DNA of 64,000 bases from CAXTKD01 sp964244885 (GCA_964244885.1 CAXTKD010000003.1:165410-229409); one strand, 5' to 3'. Positions 7,603 through 16,185 are shown, counted from the first letter of the stretch. Translations and numbers: made by a program. The notes: a model not told the origin generated them from the letters alone.

Positions 7603-8768
7603 GACCCCATGAACAGGTGGCGGAGGCCCTGCGCGAGGCGGCCGAACGGGCCGGCCTTGCCGACCGCCGCGGCAGCGACGAGCGGCGCGCGGATCGGCTG
7701 CGCGAGGCCCGCGCCGGTGATGCGAAGCTCGGCGACCTTCTGGCCCTTGGCGATGGGCGCGGCGAGCGGGCCGTCATAGGCGACGACGACCTTCAGCCCC
7801 TGCGACGAGGCGGCGCGCGGCAGGAGTGCGGCGACTTCCGAGGCGACGGTCAGCGGCACGGTGTCGGCGGTGCCGCCCGCGACCTCGGCGGTTTCGACGA
7901 TCTTGCCCGGCCGGGCGATCGGCACTGCCTTGAACGCCGCGAAACCCCAGCTCATGAACGCCACCGATTGCGCGATGCGCTCGTTGAAGCTCGTCAGCCC
8001 GCCGATCACCATGACGATGCGGCGGCCGTTCTGGATCGCGGAGCCGGTGAAGCCATAGCCCGCCTGCTCGGTATGGCCGGTCTTGAGGCCGTCGGCCCCG
8101 GCGACGCGGCCGAGCAGCGGGTTGCGGTTGTCCTGAACGATCGGGGCACCCTTCCCCATCGTCTTGCCCCAGGTGAAGTTCTTGGTGCCGTAGAATTTGG
8201 CGTAGAGGTCCGGGAAATCCTTGATCGTGCGCTCGGCGATGGTCGCGAGGTCGCGCGCCGTGACGTACTCGTCGGGGTCGGGCCAGCCGTTGGTGTTGGT
8301 GAAGTGCGAGTGGCGGAGGCCGATCCTCTTCGCCGCCGCGTTCATCGCGTTGACATATTCCTGCTCGGTCCCGCCAAGCCCCTCGGCGAGCACGACGCAG
8401 GCGTCGTTGCCGGAGAGCGTGACGATGCCGTGGAGCAGGTTCTCGACCGACACCTGCTCGTTGGGCGACAGGAACATCGTCGAGCCCTGCGAGTGCCATT
8501 TGGTCCACGTCTCGGGCCGGACGGTGATCAACTGGTCGAGTTTGGCGTCGCCGCGCTTGATCATGCTGAACGCCACGTAGACGCTCATCATCTTCGCCTG
8601 GCTCGCCGGCGGCATCGGCTCGTCGGCTTCCTTCGAGAACAGCACCTGGTTGGTGGTGATGTCCTTCATGTAGGCGAAGGGCGCCGGGGTCTGGAAACCG
8701 CTCTGCGCGAGGGCGGTGGAGGCGAGAGAGAGCGTCAGGAGGGCGATGACGCCCGATGATTTACGCAT
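7599..8768 (-). CDS. D-alanyl-D-alanine carboxypeptidase (PBP5/DacC family)
   Basis: Periplasmic low-molecular-weight penicillin-binding protein that trims the terminal D-Ala from peptidoglycan stem peptides. The 389-residue product has a Sec signal peptide (about 1-21, ending LASTALA). The three active-site motifs are present: SQAK (S56-K59), SGN (119-121) and KTG (229-231). The C-terminal beta-rich domain and a last amphipathic stretch (PFGRLAQGLRHLFMG), likely the membrane anchor, complete the family pattern. It lies 21 bases after rlpA and is coupled to tmk. Confidence 0.94.
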   Translation of the reverse strand: MRKSSGVIALLTLSLASTALAQSGFQTPAPFAYMKDITTNQVLFSKEADEPMPPASQAKMMSVYVAFSMIKRGDAKLDQLITVRPETWTKWHSQGSTMFLSPNEQVSVENLLHGIVTLSGNDACVVLAEGLGGTEQEYVNAMNAAAKRIGLRHSHFTNTNGWPDPDEYVTARDLATIAERTIKDFPDLYAKFYGTKNFTWGKTMGKGAPIVQDNRNPLLGRVAGADGLKTGHTEQAGYGFTGSAIQNGRRIVMVIGGLTSFNERIAQSVAFMSWGFAAFKAVPIARPGKIVETAEVAGGTADTVPLTVASEVAALLPRAASSQGLKVVVAYDGPLAAPIAKGQKVAELRITGAGLAQPIRAPLVAAAAVGKAGPFGRLAQGLRHLFMGS

Positions 8769-8789
8769 GAATGAAGGACTTCCCCGAGA

Positions 8790-9719
8790 TCAGTTCGTCG
8801 CCGCGACGACACGCGCATCCTCATAGCCCGCCGCCCGCGCGCGCGCCAAGGCCTGCGCGGCGTCGGCGGCGCTGAACGGGCCGAGCCGGACGCGGAACAG
8901 GCCGGGCTTCGAGCGGTCGATCGTCGCCGCGCCAAGGGGGGCGAGCGCCGTCACCAGCGCCTCGGCGCGCAGCTCGTCGGAGAGCGCCGCGATCTGGACA
9001 TAGGTCGTGCCGACCGCCGGGGCGGACGGTGGCGCTTGCGGCGCGGGCGGCAGGATCACGTCCAGCGCCTCAGGCGTCAGGGTGAAGATCGTCGGCGGCG
9101 GGGTCGCGGGTGGCGGTGGTGGCGTCGGTGTCGGGGCAACGGGCGTCTCGGCCGCCGGCGCGACGGGCGTCGTCGTCACCGTCGTCGTCCTGACGATCGT
9201 CACAGGAGGCGGCGGGGGCGCCGCCGCGAGCGCCGCCGTCGGCGTCCCGCGCGGCACGATCGCCGCGATCTGCGACGCGGTCGGATAGACCCGCCGCACC
9301 CGCACCCTGGCGGTGCCGGTGCGGTCGACTTCGAGGAGCTGCGCGGTGCGGCGCGACAGGTCGATGATGCGGTCGCCGACGAACGGGCCGCGATCGTTCA
9401 GGCGGACCAGCTGGACCCGACCGTTGTCGAGGTTCTGGACCTCGACGAAGCTCGGCAGCGGCAGCGTCTTGTGCGCCGCGGTGACGCCATCCTGGTCGAA
9501 GCGCTCGCCGGTCGCGGTCGATTTTCCATTGAAGCCCGGGCCGTACCAGGAGGCGACGCCCTTCTCGTCGTAATTGCGGTCGTCCTTCGGCGTGAACCAG
9601 CGTCCGCCGACCTGATACGGCCGCATCGTCGCGGGGCCGCCGCGCGGGATGCTCGCGACGCGCGGGGTTGAGGCGCAGGCGGCGAGGAGCGACAGCGCGA
9701 TCAGGCCAGCGGCCCTCAA
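8790..9719 (-). CDS. rlpA: RlpA-like septal lipoprotein (double-psi barrel + SPOR)
   Basis: Lytic-transglycosylase-type lipoprotein that binds denuded septal peptidoglycan. I place the start at the TTG at 9719, preceded by GGAGGTGGG; this yields MRAAGLIALSLLAACAST, a lipoprotein signal with lipobox LAAC. A longer in-frame reading to 9875 exists, but its N-terminus is translated dispersed repeat and has no signal sequence. Domains in order are the double-psi beta barrel (GVASWYGPGFNGKSTATGE ... RLNDRGPF ... IIDLSRRTAQLL), a Pro/Thr-rich linker, and a C-terminal SPOR domain (TTYVQIAALSDE ... FRVRLGPF). It heads the rlpA-dac-tmk-holB run and points to a role in cell division. Confidence 0.92.
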   Translation of the reverse strand: MRAAGLIALSLLAACASTPRVASIPRGGPATMRPYQVGGRWFTPKDDRNYDEKGVASWYGPGFNGKSTATGERFDQDGVTAAHKTLPLPSFVEVQNLDNGRVQLVRLNDRGPFVGDRIIDLSRRTAQLLEVDRTGTARVRVRRVYPTASQIAAIVPRGTPTAALAAAPPPPPVTIVRTTTVTTTPVAPAAETPVAPTPTPPPPPATPPPTIFTLTPEALDVILPPAPQAPPSAPAVGTTYVQIAALSDELRAEALVTALAPLGAATIDRSKPGLFRVRLGPFSAADAAQALARARAAGYEDARVVAATN

Positions 9720-9744
9720 CCCACCTCCGCTCCATCCCCTGATT

Positions 9745-9823
9745 CCGTTCGTGGTGAGCCTGTCGAACCACGTGGCACGCTCGGCGGAGCGACCACGTCC
9801 TTCGACAGGCTCAGGACGAACGG
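9745..9823. repeat. Two-hairpin intergenic repeat, copy 3
   Basis: Runs from CCGTTCGTGGTGAGCC to CTCAGGACGAACGG and is the reverse orientation of copy 1. It lies between the MltB-type gene and rlpA, and abuts the true rlpA start region. Confidence 0.88.
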
Positions 9824-9861
9824 AGAGGTTTGGGACAGGTGAGGGTCTCGGTGCGCTCAGG

Positions 9862-10950
9862 CTAGCGCAGCGCATCGCCGAGGATCGCCACCGACAGCGC
9901 GTAATAGTTCGAGCAATTGTAGGAGAGCAGCGCGCGGAAGTTGCCGTAGGTCAAATAAGCCCCCTCGCCCGGCCCATCGGGCTCGACCAGCGTAGCAAGC
10001 GTATCGTCGGCGGGATAGGTGGTGCCGAGCGGCACGAGGCCGAGCGCGCGCCATTCCCTGACCGGGATCCAGCGGCTGTGGCGCGACAGGACCCGCTCGC
10101 AGTCGGTGGGCAGCACGAGGTCGCGAACGCGCGCGCGGTCGAGCGTCGGCGGAACGTAGACCCGCGTCCCCCAGGCGCCGCCCGCCTGCCAACCGTGCTT
10201 CGCAAGGTAGTTGGCGATCGAGGCGAGCACGTCGGGCTGCGACCCCCAAACGTCGGCGCGGCCGTCGCCGTCGCCGTCGGCCGCGTAGTTCAGGTAGGAG
10301 CTCGGCATGAACTGCCCCTGCCCCGTCGCGCCGGCCCACGAGCCCTTGAACGACCAGCGGGTGATAACGCCGCGGTCGAGCATCGTCAGCGCCGCGGTCA
10401 GCTCGCGAGTGAACAGCTCGCGGCGGCGGCCGTCGAAAGCGAGGCTGGCCAGCGCGCGGACGACGTCGAAGCTGCCGCTGTCGTTGCCGTAGGCGGTCTC
10501 CATCCCCCAGATCGCCAGCTGGATGTTGGCGGGGACGCCCGAGCGCGCCTCGACGCTGGCGAGCGTCGCGGAGAGATCGGAGGCCTTGCGCCGCCCTTGC
10601 CCGAGCCGGCCCGGCGTCAGGCGCTGCGAGAGATAGGTGGTGAAGCTGGTGCGGTTGGCGACCCGGCTGTCGTCGGGCTGGGCGCGGTCGAGTGTGACCG
10701 AGCGGCTGTTGAAGGCCAGGCCGTTCAAATTGGCGTCGAGCGTCTCGGCCCGGACGCCGGCGGCGAGCGCGGTGGCGCGATAGCCGGCGAGCCAGGCGGT
10801 GAAGCGGTCCTGCGTCGTTGGCTCAGGCGGTGGAGCGTCGAGCACCGTCGGCTCGACGACGGCGGGCGCCTCGACAGCCGGCGTGTCCTGCGCGCGCGCC
10901 GGCGACGCGGCGAGCGCGGCAAGCAGAAGCAGTGGCAAGCGAACTCGCAA
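9862..10950 (-). CDS. Lytic murein transglycosylase, MltB-like
   Basis: Exported peptidoglycan-cleaving enzyme of the SLT_2/MltB family. The 362-residue protein begins with a Sec signal peptide (LPLLLLAALAASPARA, cleaved near residue 20) and has no lipobox, unlike E. coli MltB. Family motifs are IWGMETAYGND, containing the catalytic Glu, then LASLAFDGRRRELF and GSWAGATGQGQFMPSSY. The C-terminal part (GNFRALLSYNCSNYYALSV) is typical of the family. It lies upstream of rlpA on the same strand, so two glycan-strand cleaving activities sit side by side. Confidence 0.93.
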   Translation of the reverse strand: MRVRLPLLLLAALAASPARAQDTPAVEAPAVVEPTVLDAPPPEPTTQDRFTAWLAGYRATALAAGVRAETLDANLNGLAFNSRSVTLDRAQPDDSRVANRTSFTTYLSQRLTPGRLGQGRRKASDLSATLASVEARSGVPANIQLAIWGMETAYGNDSGSFDVVRALASLAFDGRRRELFTRELTAALTMLDRGVITRWSFKGSWAGATGQGQFMPSSYLNYAADGDGDGRADVWGSQPDVLASIANYLAKHGWQAGGAWGTRVYVPPTLDRARVRDLVLPTDCERVLSRHSRWIPVREWRALGLVPLGTTYPADDTLATLVEPDGPGEGAYLTYGNFRALLSYNCSNYYALSVAILGDALR

Positions 10951-11068
10951 ATGGCGGCCCTTCGTGCGGTGAGCCCTCCCCTTGCCACAGGCAAAGTCGC
11001 GCGGCCAAGCGCTTCATCGCCACACGTCTTGCGGAAAGCGCGTCTATCGGGGATGACGCGCACGCTTG

Positions 11069-11158
11069 GGAGAGATGGCCGAGTGGTTTAAGGCAGCGGT
11101 CTTGAAAACCGCCGTGGGTGCAAGCTCACCGTGGGTTCGAATCCCACTCTCTCCGCCA
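11069..11158 (+). tRNA. tRNA-Ser (anticodon TGA)
   Basis: A complete cloverleaf can be drawn. The acceptor stem GGAGAGA (11069-11075) pairs with TCTCTCC (11148-11154), followed by discriminator G and an encoded CCA (11156-11158). The anticodon stem GCGGT/ACCGC closes the loop CTTGAAA, giving anticodon TGA, which reads UCA and related serine codons. The T arm is GTGGG-TTCGAAT-CCCAC. A long variable arm (GTGGGTGCAAGCTCAC) confirms the class II tRNA-Ser type. It stands alone, flanked by minus-strand protein genes. Confidence 0.97.
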
Positions 11159-11162
11159 ACCC

Positions 11163-13040
11163 CTAATTCGGCGGCCCCCCCAGCTGCTTGTGCATCTGGA
11201 GGCCGGCGTAGGCGAAGTTCGAGGTTCGGCGGCGGAAGAGGTCCATCCGGGAGATCGCGGTGTCGAGCTCGGGCACCGCGAGCTTGGCGTCCTTGGCGAA
11301 CAGCAGCATCTCGTGCATCTGCATCGCCGTGTGGAGCGCGGCGCCGTCATAGCGGTCGGTCGGCTGGACGGCGATCGGCAGGCTGCCGACCCATTTCGCC
11401 CATTCGAAATCGCTCTTGAAGGGGGTTGGCGCTGGGATCGGGTAGCCGAACGGGCCCGGCATCGACGGGCCGAGCGGCAGGCTGGAACCGGCGATGTCCT
11501 CCGCCCGGTCGACGCCGAGCGCGCCGCCAATGTAGAGCGTGCGGACCACCGCCTGCCGCGCCTTGGCGGCGAGCCAGCCGGCGGCCTTGGCGTTGCCGTC
11601 CTTGGCCCAGAGCCACAGCGGCTCCTTGCCGTACTGGAAGCCCTGGAAATTCGATTCGAGCGCGTAGAAGGCGGTGGTTCCGTCGCGGAGCTGCCACTCG
11701 CCGACGCCGATGTCGCGCAGCACCGCGCCGGTGACCGCTGCGACGTCGCGGTCGGGGAGCGCCTTCAGCTGCTCGTCGATGTTGGCGAAGCTCTCGCCGA
11801 CGATGCGATCGAAGCGCGAGGCGCCCCAGATGACGTCGCCGTTGGTGCTGGCGACTCGGCGGGAGACGTCGCGCGCCTTCCAGATCGCGGAAAGCGCGTT
11901 GTAGAGCCCGCGCTCCTGGATGATGTTGATCATGTAGCCGGGCATGGGGCGCGGGCGGTTGGCCTCGTAGACGTTGCCGAGGACGTAGGCGAGCTGGCGC
12001 TGGACGAGCATGCCCGCGACGGGATCCTCGGTCAGGATCCAGTGGACGTAGCCGGTGTTCTCGAGGTGGCTCTCGTCGCGGCTCCAGTCGTCGGCTGGGA
12101 TGACGCTGTCGATATCGTCGCGGCGGCGCTGGGCGGCGCGCGCGATCTCGAACGGGCGGTCGCCGGCCAGCGGATATTGCGGGTCGACGGTGATGTGGTT
12201 GACCGTCGACCACACCGCCGCCTGCGGCTGGGCGAGGCTATAGAAGGTATATTGCGTGAATTCGGGCATGAACGCCGCGATCAGCGCGTCCTCATTGTGG
12301 AGCGCGGCGTCGACGACGCGCGCGTCGGCGTCGTGGAGGAAGCCGCGGCTGGAGGCGTATTCGCCGCCCTGCGCCGCCGTCACGCCGACGAAATTGCTCG
12401 ACGAGGTCGGCGTGGAAAGCGGCCAGCCGGGGACCGGGCCGAGGCTGGTCGCGCTGTAGGCGCCACGCGACAGGTCGCGGGCGAGGAGCGGCAGGCCCGG
12501 ATACCAGGCGCGCTCGCGCTTGTAGGACGGGATGCGGAGCTGGGCGACCGCCTCGCGCAGCCATTCGGCGCGCGGCGCGACGGGCTCCATGTTCTGCATG
12601 ATCCGGCAGGCGCCCTGCGGGACGGCGAGCGTCCACAGGTAGATCTTGCCGCGGTAGACCATCTTGACCGCCACCGACTGCAGCGACAGCGCCGAGCCGT
12701 CCCCCGCCTCGGTGGTGAAGGCGCGGCGGCAGACCATGACCCGGACGAACTCCGCATTCTCGTCGAGCCGCCAGAGATAGGCGCGGGAGTCGCCGACGGC
12801 GCCGAGGTCGGAGAAGCGCCAATGGCCCGAGCGGGTGACCAGCAGGTCGAGCGCGACGGCGGTGCGGGTGACTCCACCGATCGAAATCTGACCCGCCAGG
12901 GGAGAGTCGATCGACGCCAGCGGCTCGATCAGCGATGCCATGCCCGACTGGCCCGATCCGGCGTCGGAGCCGCAGGACGCGGTCGCGAACAGCAGCGCGA
13001 GGCCGAGGAGGCGCGCGAGCGCCGGCACAAAACGCAGCAT
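11163..13040 (-). CDS. Large exported lipoprotein of unknown function
   Basis: A 625-residue protein I do not recognise. The N-terminus (LLGLALLFATASCGSDAGSG) is a signal peptide ending in a likely lipidated Cys23, although the lipobox (TASC) lacks the usual Leu at -3. The rest has no membrane segment and is rich in Trp, Tyr and Ala. Notable stretches are ENTGYVHWILTEDPVAG, TNGDVIWGASRFDRIVGE and ALESNFQGFQYGKEPLWLW. There are no recognisable P-loops or metal motifs. Its codon use resembles that of its neighbours. It ends four bases from the tRNA-Ser and is followed upstream by a GH47 gene on the same strand, so a shared periplasmic or surface role is possible but unproven. Confidence 0.75.
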   Translation of the reverse strand: MLRFVPALARLLGLALLFATASCGSDAGSGQSGMASLIEPLASIDSPLAGQISIGGVTRTAVALDLLVTRSGHWRFSDLGAVGDSRAYLWRLDENAEFVRVMVCRRAFTTEAGDGSALSLQSVAVKMVYRGKIYLWTLAVPQGACRIMQNMEPVAPRAEWLREAVAQLRIPSYKRERAWYPGLPLLARDLSRGAYSATSLGPVPGWPLSTPTSSSNFVGVTAAQGGEYASSRGFLHDADARVVDAALHNEDALIAAFMPEFTQYTFYSLAQPQAAVWSTVNHITVDPQYPLAGDRPFEIARAAQRRRDDIDSVIPADDWSRDESHLENTGYVHWILTEDPVAGMLVQRQLAYVLGNVYEANRPRPMPGYMINIIQERGLYNALSAIWKARDVSRRVASTNGDVIWGASRFDRIVGESFANIDEQLKALPDRDVAAVTGAVLRDIGVGEWQLRDGTTAFYALESNFQGFQYGKEPLWLWAKDGNAKAAGWLAAKARQAVVRTLYIGGALGVDRAEDIAGSSLPLGPSMPGPFGYPIPAPTPFKSDFEWAKWVGSLPIAVQPTDRYDGAALHTAMQMHEMLLFAKDAKLAVPELDTAISRMDLFRRRTSNFAYAGLQMHKQLGGPPN

Positions 13041-13163
13041 TTGAGCAAACCCCCATCGCCTGCGAGGACCCCCGTCCCGTGATCAGGCGCGCCCGCGTTA
13101 GCACAACGGCCGGAAAGAGTCTTAACAAAGATCAGGCAATGGCGGACGTCGCGGAGAGCATCC

Positions 13164-14549
13164 TCACCTTCGCGGGCGTCGCGCCTCGGGCGGCTTTTTG
13201 AAGCCCAGGAGGACGTTGCCCTCGGTCGACAGATAGTTGCGGCGGTAGTCGAAGCGCGGGCAGTCGGCGAACAACAGATAATAATATTTCATTTGCTCCG
13301 ACCACCAATAGCCGGGGCAGTGGTCGGCTTGGGTTTTGGTCGTTACGTCGGCCATGACGGCATAGCCGTAGGGCGCGCGGTTCCAGCGCTTCATCGCCAG
13401 ATAATGGGTTCGGCCAAGCTCGCGCCAGCGCGGGTTGCGGTCGAGCAGCCATAGGTTGAACGCCGCGTCGGCGAGTTCGGGCCGCAGCGAGTTTGTCGGT
13501 GAGGTAACCTTGCCCGTCGCGGTGTCGAAGCCTTCGGGCAGGATGCCGTAGCGGCTCTGCAGCCAGGCCCACGCCTCGGTGACCGCCCTGCCCTCCGCCG
13601 CGTCGCCGCCCTGCGCGAGCAGGCCGCTGTAGAAGGACGCGAGCTCGTCCTGCTCGCGGCTGAGGCGCTCGCCGGTCTCGAAGTCGACGTCGGCGAGCCA
13701 TAACCGGCCATCGACGATGTCGCGCTGGTGGCGGAGGATGGCTGCGGTGCAGACCTCGTACATCCGCTTGCAGTCGGCGTCGCCGAGCAGCTGCCAGCCG
13801 TCCCAGAGGTATTCGTAATAGGAATCGGAGGGCGGACCGACGGTGGCGCGGCGGCTGAGCCATTGGCCGGTGCGCGCGTCGATCTTGTCCGCCAGCAGGC
13901 CGAGCTTCGAGCGCCGGTCGAACATCGCGACGAGCGCGCGCTTGGCGGCGTTCCGGTAGCGCGGGTCGCCGGTCAGGCGGCTGAGCGTGCCCCATTCGGG
14001 GATGTAGGTGCCGACTTCGGCCGGATTGGTCTCGGGCCCGCGCCGCGCGCCGGTGCGGAGGTTGATGAAACGGTAGGGCAGGCCGGTCGGCGTGTCGAAA
14101 GCGGGGAGCAGGCGGTCGGCGAGGTCCTTCGCCTTGGCGAGCAGCGCCGGTTCGCCGCAGGCGTGGTGCGCCGAAAGCAGGCCGCCGACCATGCGGATCG
14201 AGGTTTCGAACACCGAAACCTCGGCATCGACGTCGTAGCCGGCGCTGGCCTTCACCCAGGCGACGCCTTCGTCGAACTCGGCGTCGAGGCCCATCACCCA
14301 GAGCGTGTCGAGCGCCTCGATCAGTGTCAGGCCGAGGTGATGGCCCTTGAAGAAGCTTTCCTCGCCGCCGCTGATGGGACGGATCTGGTCGCGGCCCCAG
14401 GCGCGCTCGCGGTAGTGCCGCCACGACCACAGCATCTCGGCCTTCACGTCGGCGCCGAGCGCCGTCCAGTCGGTCTTCGCGGCGGCCGGCGAGGCGAGAG
14501 CGGCGGCTGCGGCCATGCCCTGAAGGAGGGTTCGTCTATGGATCGTCAT
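13164..14549 (-). CDS. Glycoside hydrolase family 47 protein (alpha-mannosidase family), exported
   Basis: A 461-residue member of GH47, inverting class I alpha-1,2-mannosidases best known from the eukaryotic ER/Golgi but also found in some alphaproteobacteria such as Caulobacter. Family landmarks are EALDTLWVMGLDAEFDEG, ETSIRMVGGLLSAH, YIPEWGTLSRLTGDPRY, SYYEYLWDGWQLLG and the acidic NSLRPELADA region. I chose the ATG at 14549 because it gives MTIHRRTLLQGMAAAAALASPAAA, a Tat-like signal (twin Arg then hydrophobic run and AAA cleavage site); a longer frame to 14639 would bury it. Substrate unknown. The hemerythrin gene lies divergently 103 bases away. Confidence 0.88.
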   Translation of the reverse strand: MTIHRRTLLQGMAAAAALASPAAAKTDWTALGADVKAEMLWSWRHYRERAWGRDQIRPISGGEESFFKGHHLGLTLIEALDTLWVMGLDAEFDEGVAWVKASAGYDVDAEVSVFETSIRMVGGLLSAHHACGEPALLAKAKDLADRLLPAFDTPTGLPYRFINLRTGARRGPETNPAEVGTYIPEWGTLSRLTGDPRYRNAAKRALVAMFDRRSKLGLLADKIDARTGQWLSRRATVGPPSDSYYEYLWDGWQLLGDADCKRMYEVCTAAILRHQRDIVDGRLWLADVDFETGERLSREQDELASFYSGLLAQGGDAAEGRAVTEAWAWLQSRYGILPEGFDTATGKVTSPTNSLRPELADAAFNLWLLDRNPRWRELGRTHYLAMKRWNRAPYGYAVMADVTTKTQADHCPGYWWSEQMKYYYLLFADCPRFDYRRNYLSTEGNVLLGFKKPPEARRPRR

Positions 14550-14652
14550 GCCGTCGTTCTGGCCGCGATCCGCAGACTTGCCAACCTGGATCAGCCTCAG
14601 GAACCGCCGCGCCGAATGCGGGTTTGGAGGAACAGGCATTCAGGAGAGCGAC

Positions 14653-15222
14653 ATGGCACGAGCATCGACGAGTTCATTTCGTGGGAAGGGCGCCGCGGTC
14701 GGCGTCGCGGCGGCGGCGGGACTGGTCGCGGGCCTGGCGGCCAACGTCGGGCGCAAGGTCGCGGTGCAGGCGGTGTCCGGCCTGTCGGGCGACTGGTTCG
14801 AGGCGCTCAGGACCGAGCATGCGATGACGATCAAGATCTTCGACGCCATCCAGGCGACGACCGACAAGCAGAAGGTCAAGCGCTCGACCTTGCTGATGAC
14901 GCTGAAGCATGCGCTCGGGAAGCACGCCTTCCAGGAGGAGAATGTGGTCTATCCGGCGCTCCGCAACGCCGGCGACGCCGAGACGGCGGACGAGCTCAAC
15001 GACGACCACGGCTATGTGAAGCAGTATCTCTACGACCTCACCGAGATGCCCAAGGACAGCCCGAGCTTCCTGTCGAAGGTCGCGGAGTTCCGGGCCGAGC
15101 TCGAGAAGCATGTGCGCGAGGAGGAAGACGAGATTTTCCCGGCGCTCCACGCCAAGCTTGGCGAGGAGCAGAATGCGCACCTGACGTTGGCGATGAACAA
15201 GGAAGGCTTCAAGCTCGCCTGA
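14653..15222 (+). CDS. Hemerythrin-domain (HHE) protein
   Basis: A 189-residue protein with a C-terminal hemerythrin-like four-helix domain expected to bind a di-iron centre. Candidate ligands in order are LRTEHAM, HALGKHAFQEENVVYP, NDDHGYV and EKHVREEEDEIFP, the usual H-HxxxE-H-HxxxD/E spacing. The N-terminal 45 residues contain an Ala/Gly-rich hydrophobic stretch (AAVGVAAAAGLVAGLAANVG) that could be a membrane anchor or signal. The start is the ATG at 14653, preceded by AGGAGAG; a longer frame begins at 14548 but lacks such a site. Possible roles are oxygen, iron or nitric-oxide sensing or protection, but nothing nearby specifies which. Confidence 0.88.
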   Translation: MARASTSSFRGKGAAVGVAAAAGLVAGLAANVGRKVAVQAVSGLSGDWFEALRTEHAMTIKIFDAIQATTDKQKVKRSTLLMTLKHALGKHAFQEENVVYPALRNAGDAETADELNDDHGYVKQYLYDLTEMPKDSPSFLSKVAEFRAELEKHVREEEDEIFPALHAKLGEEQNAHLTLAMNKEGFKLA

Positions 15223-15241
15223 GCTTCGCCCGCGCAAAGAG

Positions 15242-15274
15242 AAAGGCGCCGTCCTTCGCAGGACGGCGCCTTTT
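15242..15274. terminator. Intrinsic terminator shared by convergent genes
   Basis: A near-perfect hairpin with stem AGGCGCCGTCC/GGACGGCGCCT around a short TTCGCA loop, flanked by AAA on the left and TTTT on the right. It can therefore stop transcription in both directions: after the hemerythrin gene on the plus strand and after rpmE on the minus strand. Confidence 0.9.
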
Positions 15275-15291
15275 CTGTTGGGTCGAAGTCC

Positions 15292-15519
15292 CTAGTTCTT
15301 CTTGAGCGACAGGCCGCCGAAGCGCTTGTTGAACTGGGCGACGCGGCCGCCGTCCTGAAGCTTCTGCTGGCCGCCGGTCCAGGCCGGGTGCGACAGCGGG
15401 TCGATGTCGAGCGCCATCGTGTCGCCTTCCTTGCCCCACGTCGAGCGCGTCTCGTAGACGGTGCCGTCGGTCATCTGGATCTTGATCATGTGGTAGTCGG
15501 GATGGAGATCGGTCTTCAT
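15292..15519 (-). CDS. rpmE: 50S ribosomal protein L31
   Basis: Ribosomal protein bL31 of the large subunit. The 75-residue product starts MKTDLHPDYHMIKIQMTDG and ends with GGRVAQFNKRFGG, the family's C-terminal signature. It has no cysteines, so it is a zinc-independent (C-minus) form with the alphaproteobacterial insertion (TWGKEGDTMALDIDPL). The ATG at 15519 is chosen; an in-frame extension to 15603 has no family similarity. It lies alone after the fabZ gene with an intergenic repeat between, and shares a bidirectional terminator with the convergent hemerythrin gene. Confidence 0.96.
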   Translation of the reverse strand: MKTDLHPDYHMIKIQMTDGTVYETRSTWGKEGDTMALDIDPLSHPAWTGGQQKLQDGGRVAQFNKRFGGLSLKKN

Positions 15520-15629
15520 GGCTTGGTCCTTTGATGGCTGGTTTCCGACCAGCCGGGCCTCGAAAAGAGCGGCGCTTCTATAGGTCGCGCCACGAGAGCG
15601 CAAGTTTCCTGCCGATCACCGCACCACTA

Positions 15630-15710
15630 CCGTTCGTGGCGAGCTTGTCGAACCACGTGGGTCGCGCAGGCCGAGCGACCACGTCCTTCGACAAGCTCAG
15701 GACGAACGGG
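15630..15710. repeat. Two-hairpin intergenic repeat, copy 4
   Basis: Begins CCGTTCGTGGCGAGC and ends CTCAGGACGAACGG, the same orientation as copy 3. It lies between rpmE and fabZ, eight bases from the fabZ stop codon. Confidence 0.88.
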
Positions 15711-15717
15711 CGGGGGG

Positions 15718-16185
15718 TTAATTTGCCGCAGGCGGGTCCGCGATCATAGCGGTGAAGTTGGCTTCCGCCGCCAGCTTGCCATTCACATAGGCCTTGCCCG
15801 CGAACTTGCAGACGCTGGAGCGCTTCTGGACGAACTCGACGTGCAATTCCATCAGCACGCCGGGCTCGACCGGCACCCGGAACTTCGCGCCGTCGATCGC
15901 CATGAAATAGACGAGCTTGCCCGAGTTCTCGAGCCCCAGCGACTTGATCGCGAGGACGCCGGCGGTCTGCGCCAGCGCCTCGACGATCAAGACGCCGGGC
16001 ATGATCGGCCGTCCGGGGAAGTGACCCTGGAAGAATGGCTCGTTGATCGTCACCGCCTTGATGCCCTTCGCCGACACGTCGGGCACGATGTCCTCGACGC
16101 GGTCGACGAGCAGCATCGGGTAGCGATGCGGGATCAGCCGCATCACCGCCGCGATGTCGGCGGCGCTGACGGCGGCGTCGCTCAC
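15718..16185 (-). CDS. fabZ: 3-hydroxyacyl-ACP dehydratase FabZ
   Basis: Hot-dog-fold dehydratase of fatty acid elongation, removing water from (3R)-hydroxyacyl-ACP. The GTG start at 16185 overlaps the Skp-like gene's stop by four bases (GTGA) and gives 155 residues beginning MSDAAVSAADIAAVMRLIPH. The catalytic His55 is in QGHFPGRPIMPG and Glu69 in LIVEALAQTAG. A much longer frame upstream is only the shadow of the chaperone gene. In most Gram-negatives lpxD precedes and lpxA/lpxB follow fabZ; none is present here. Confidence 0.96.
   Translation of the reverse strand: MSDAAVSAADIAAVMRLIPHRYPMLLVDRVEDIVPDVSAKGIKAVTINEPFFQGHFPGRPIMPGVLIVEALAQTAGVLAIKSLGLENSGKLVYFMAIDGAKFRVPVEPGVLMELHVEFVQKRSSVCKFAGKAYVNGKLAAEANFTAMIADPPAAN

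Noticed and set aside
13164..14549. The GH47 gene as eukaryotic contamination or a recent transfer.
   Set aside because: Codon use and GC match the neighbours, it has a bacterial Tat-type signal, and bacterial GH47 members are known in related groups.
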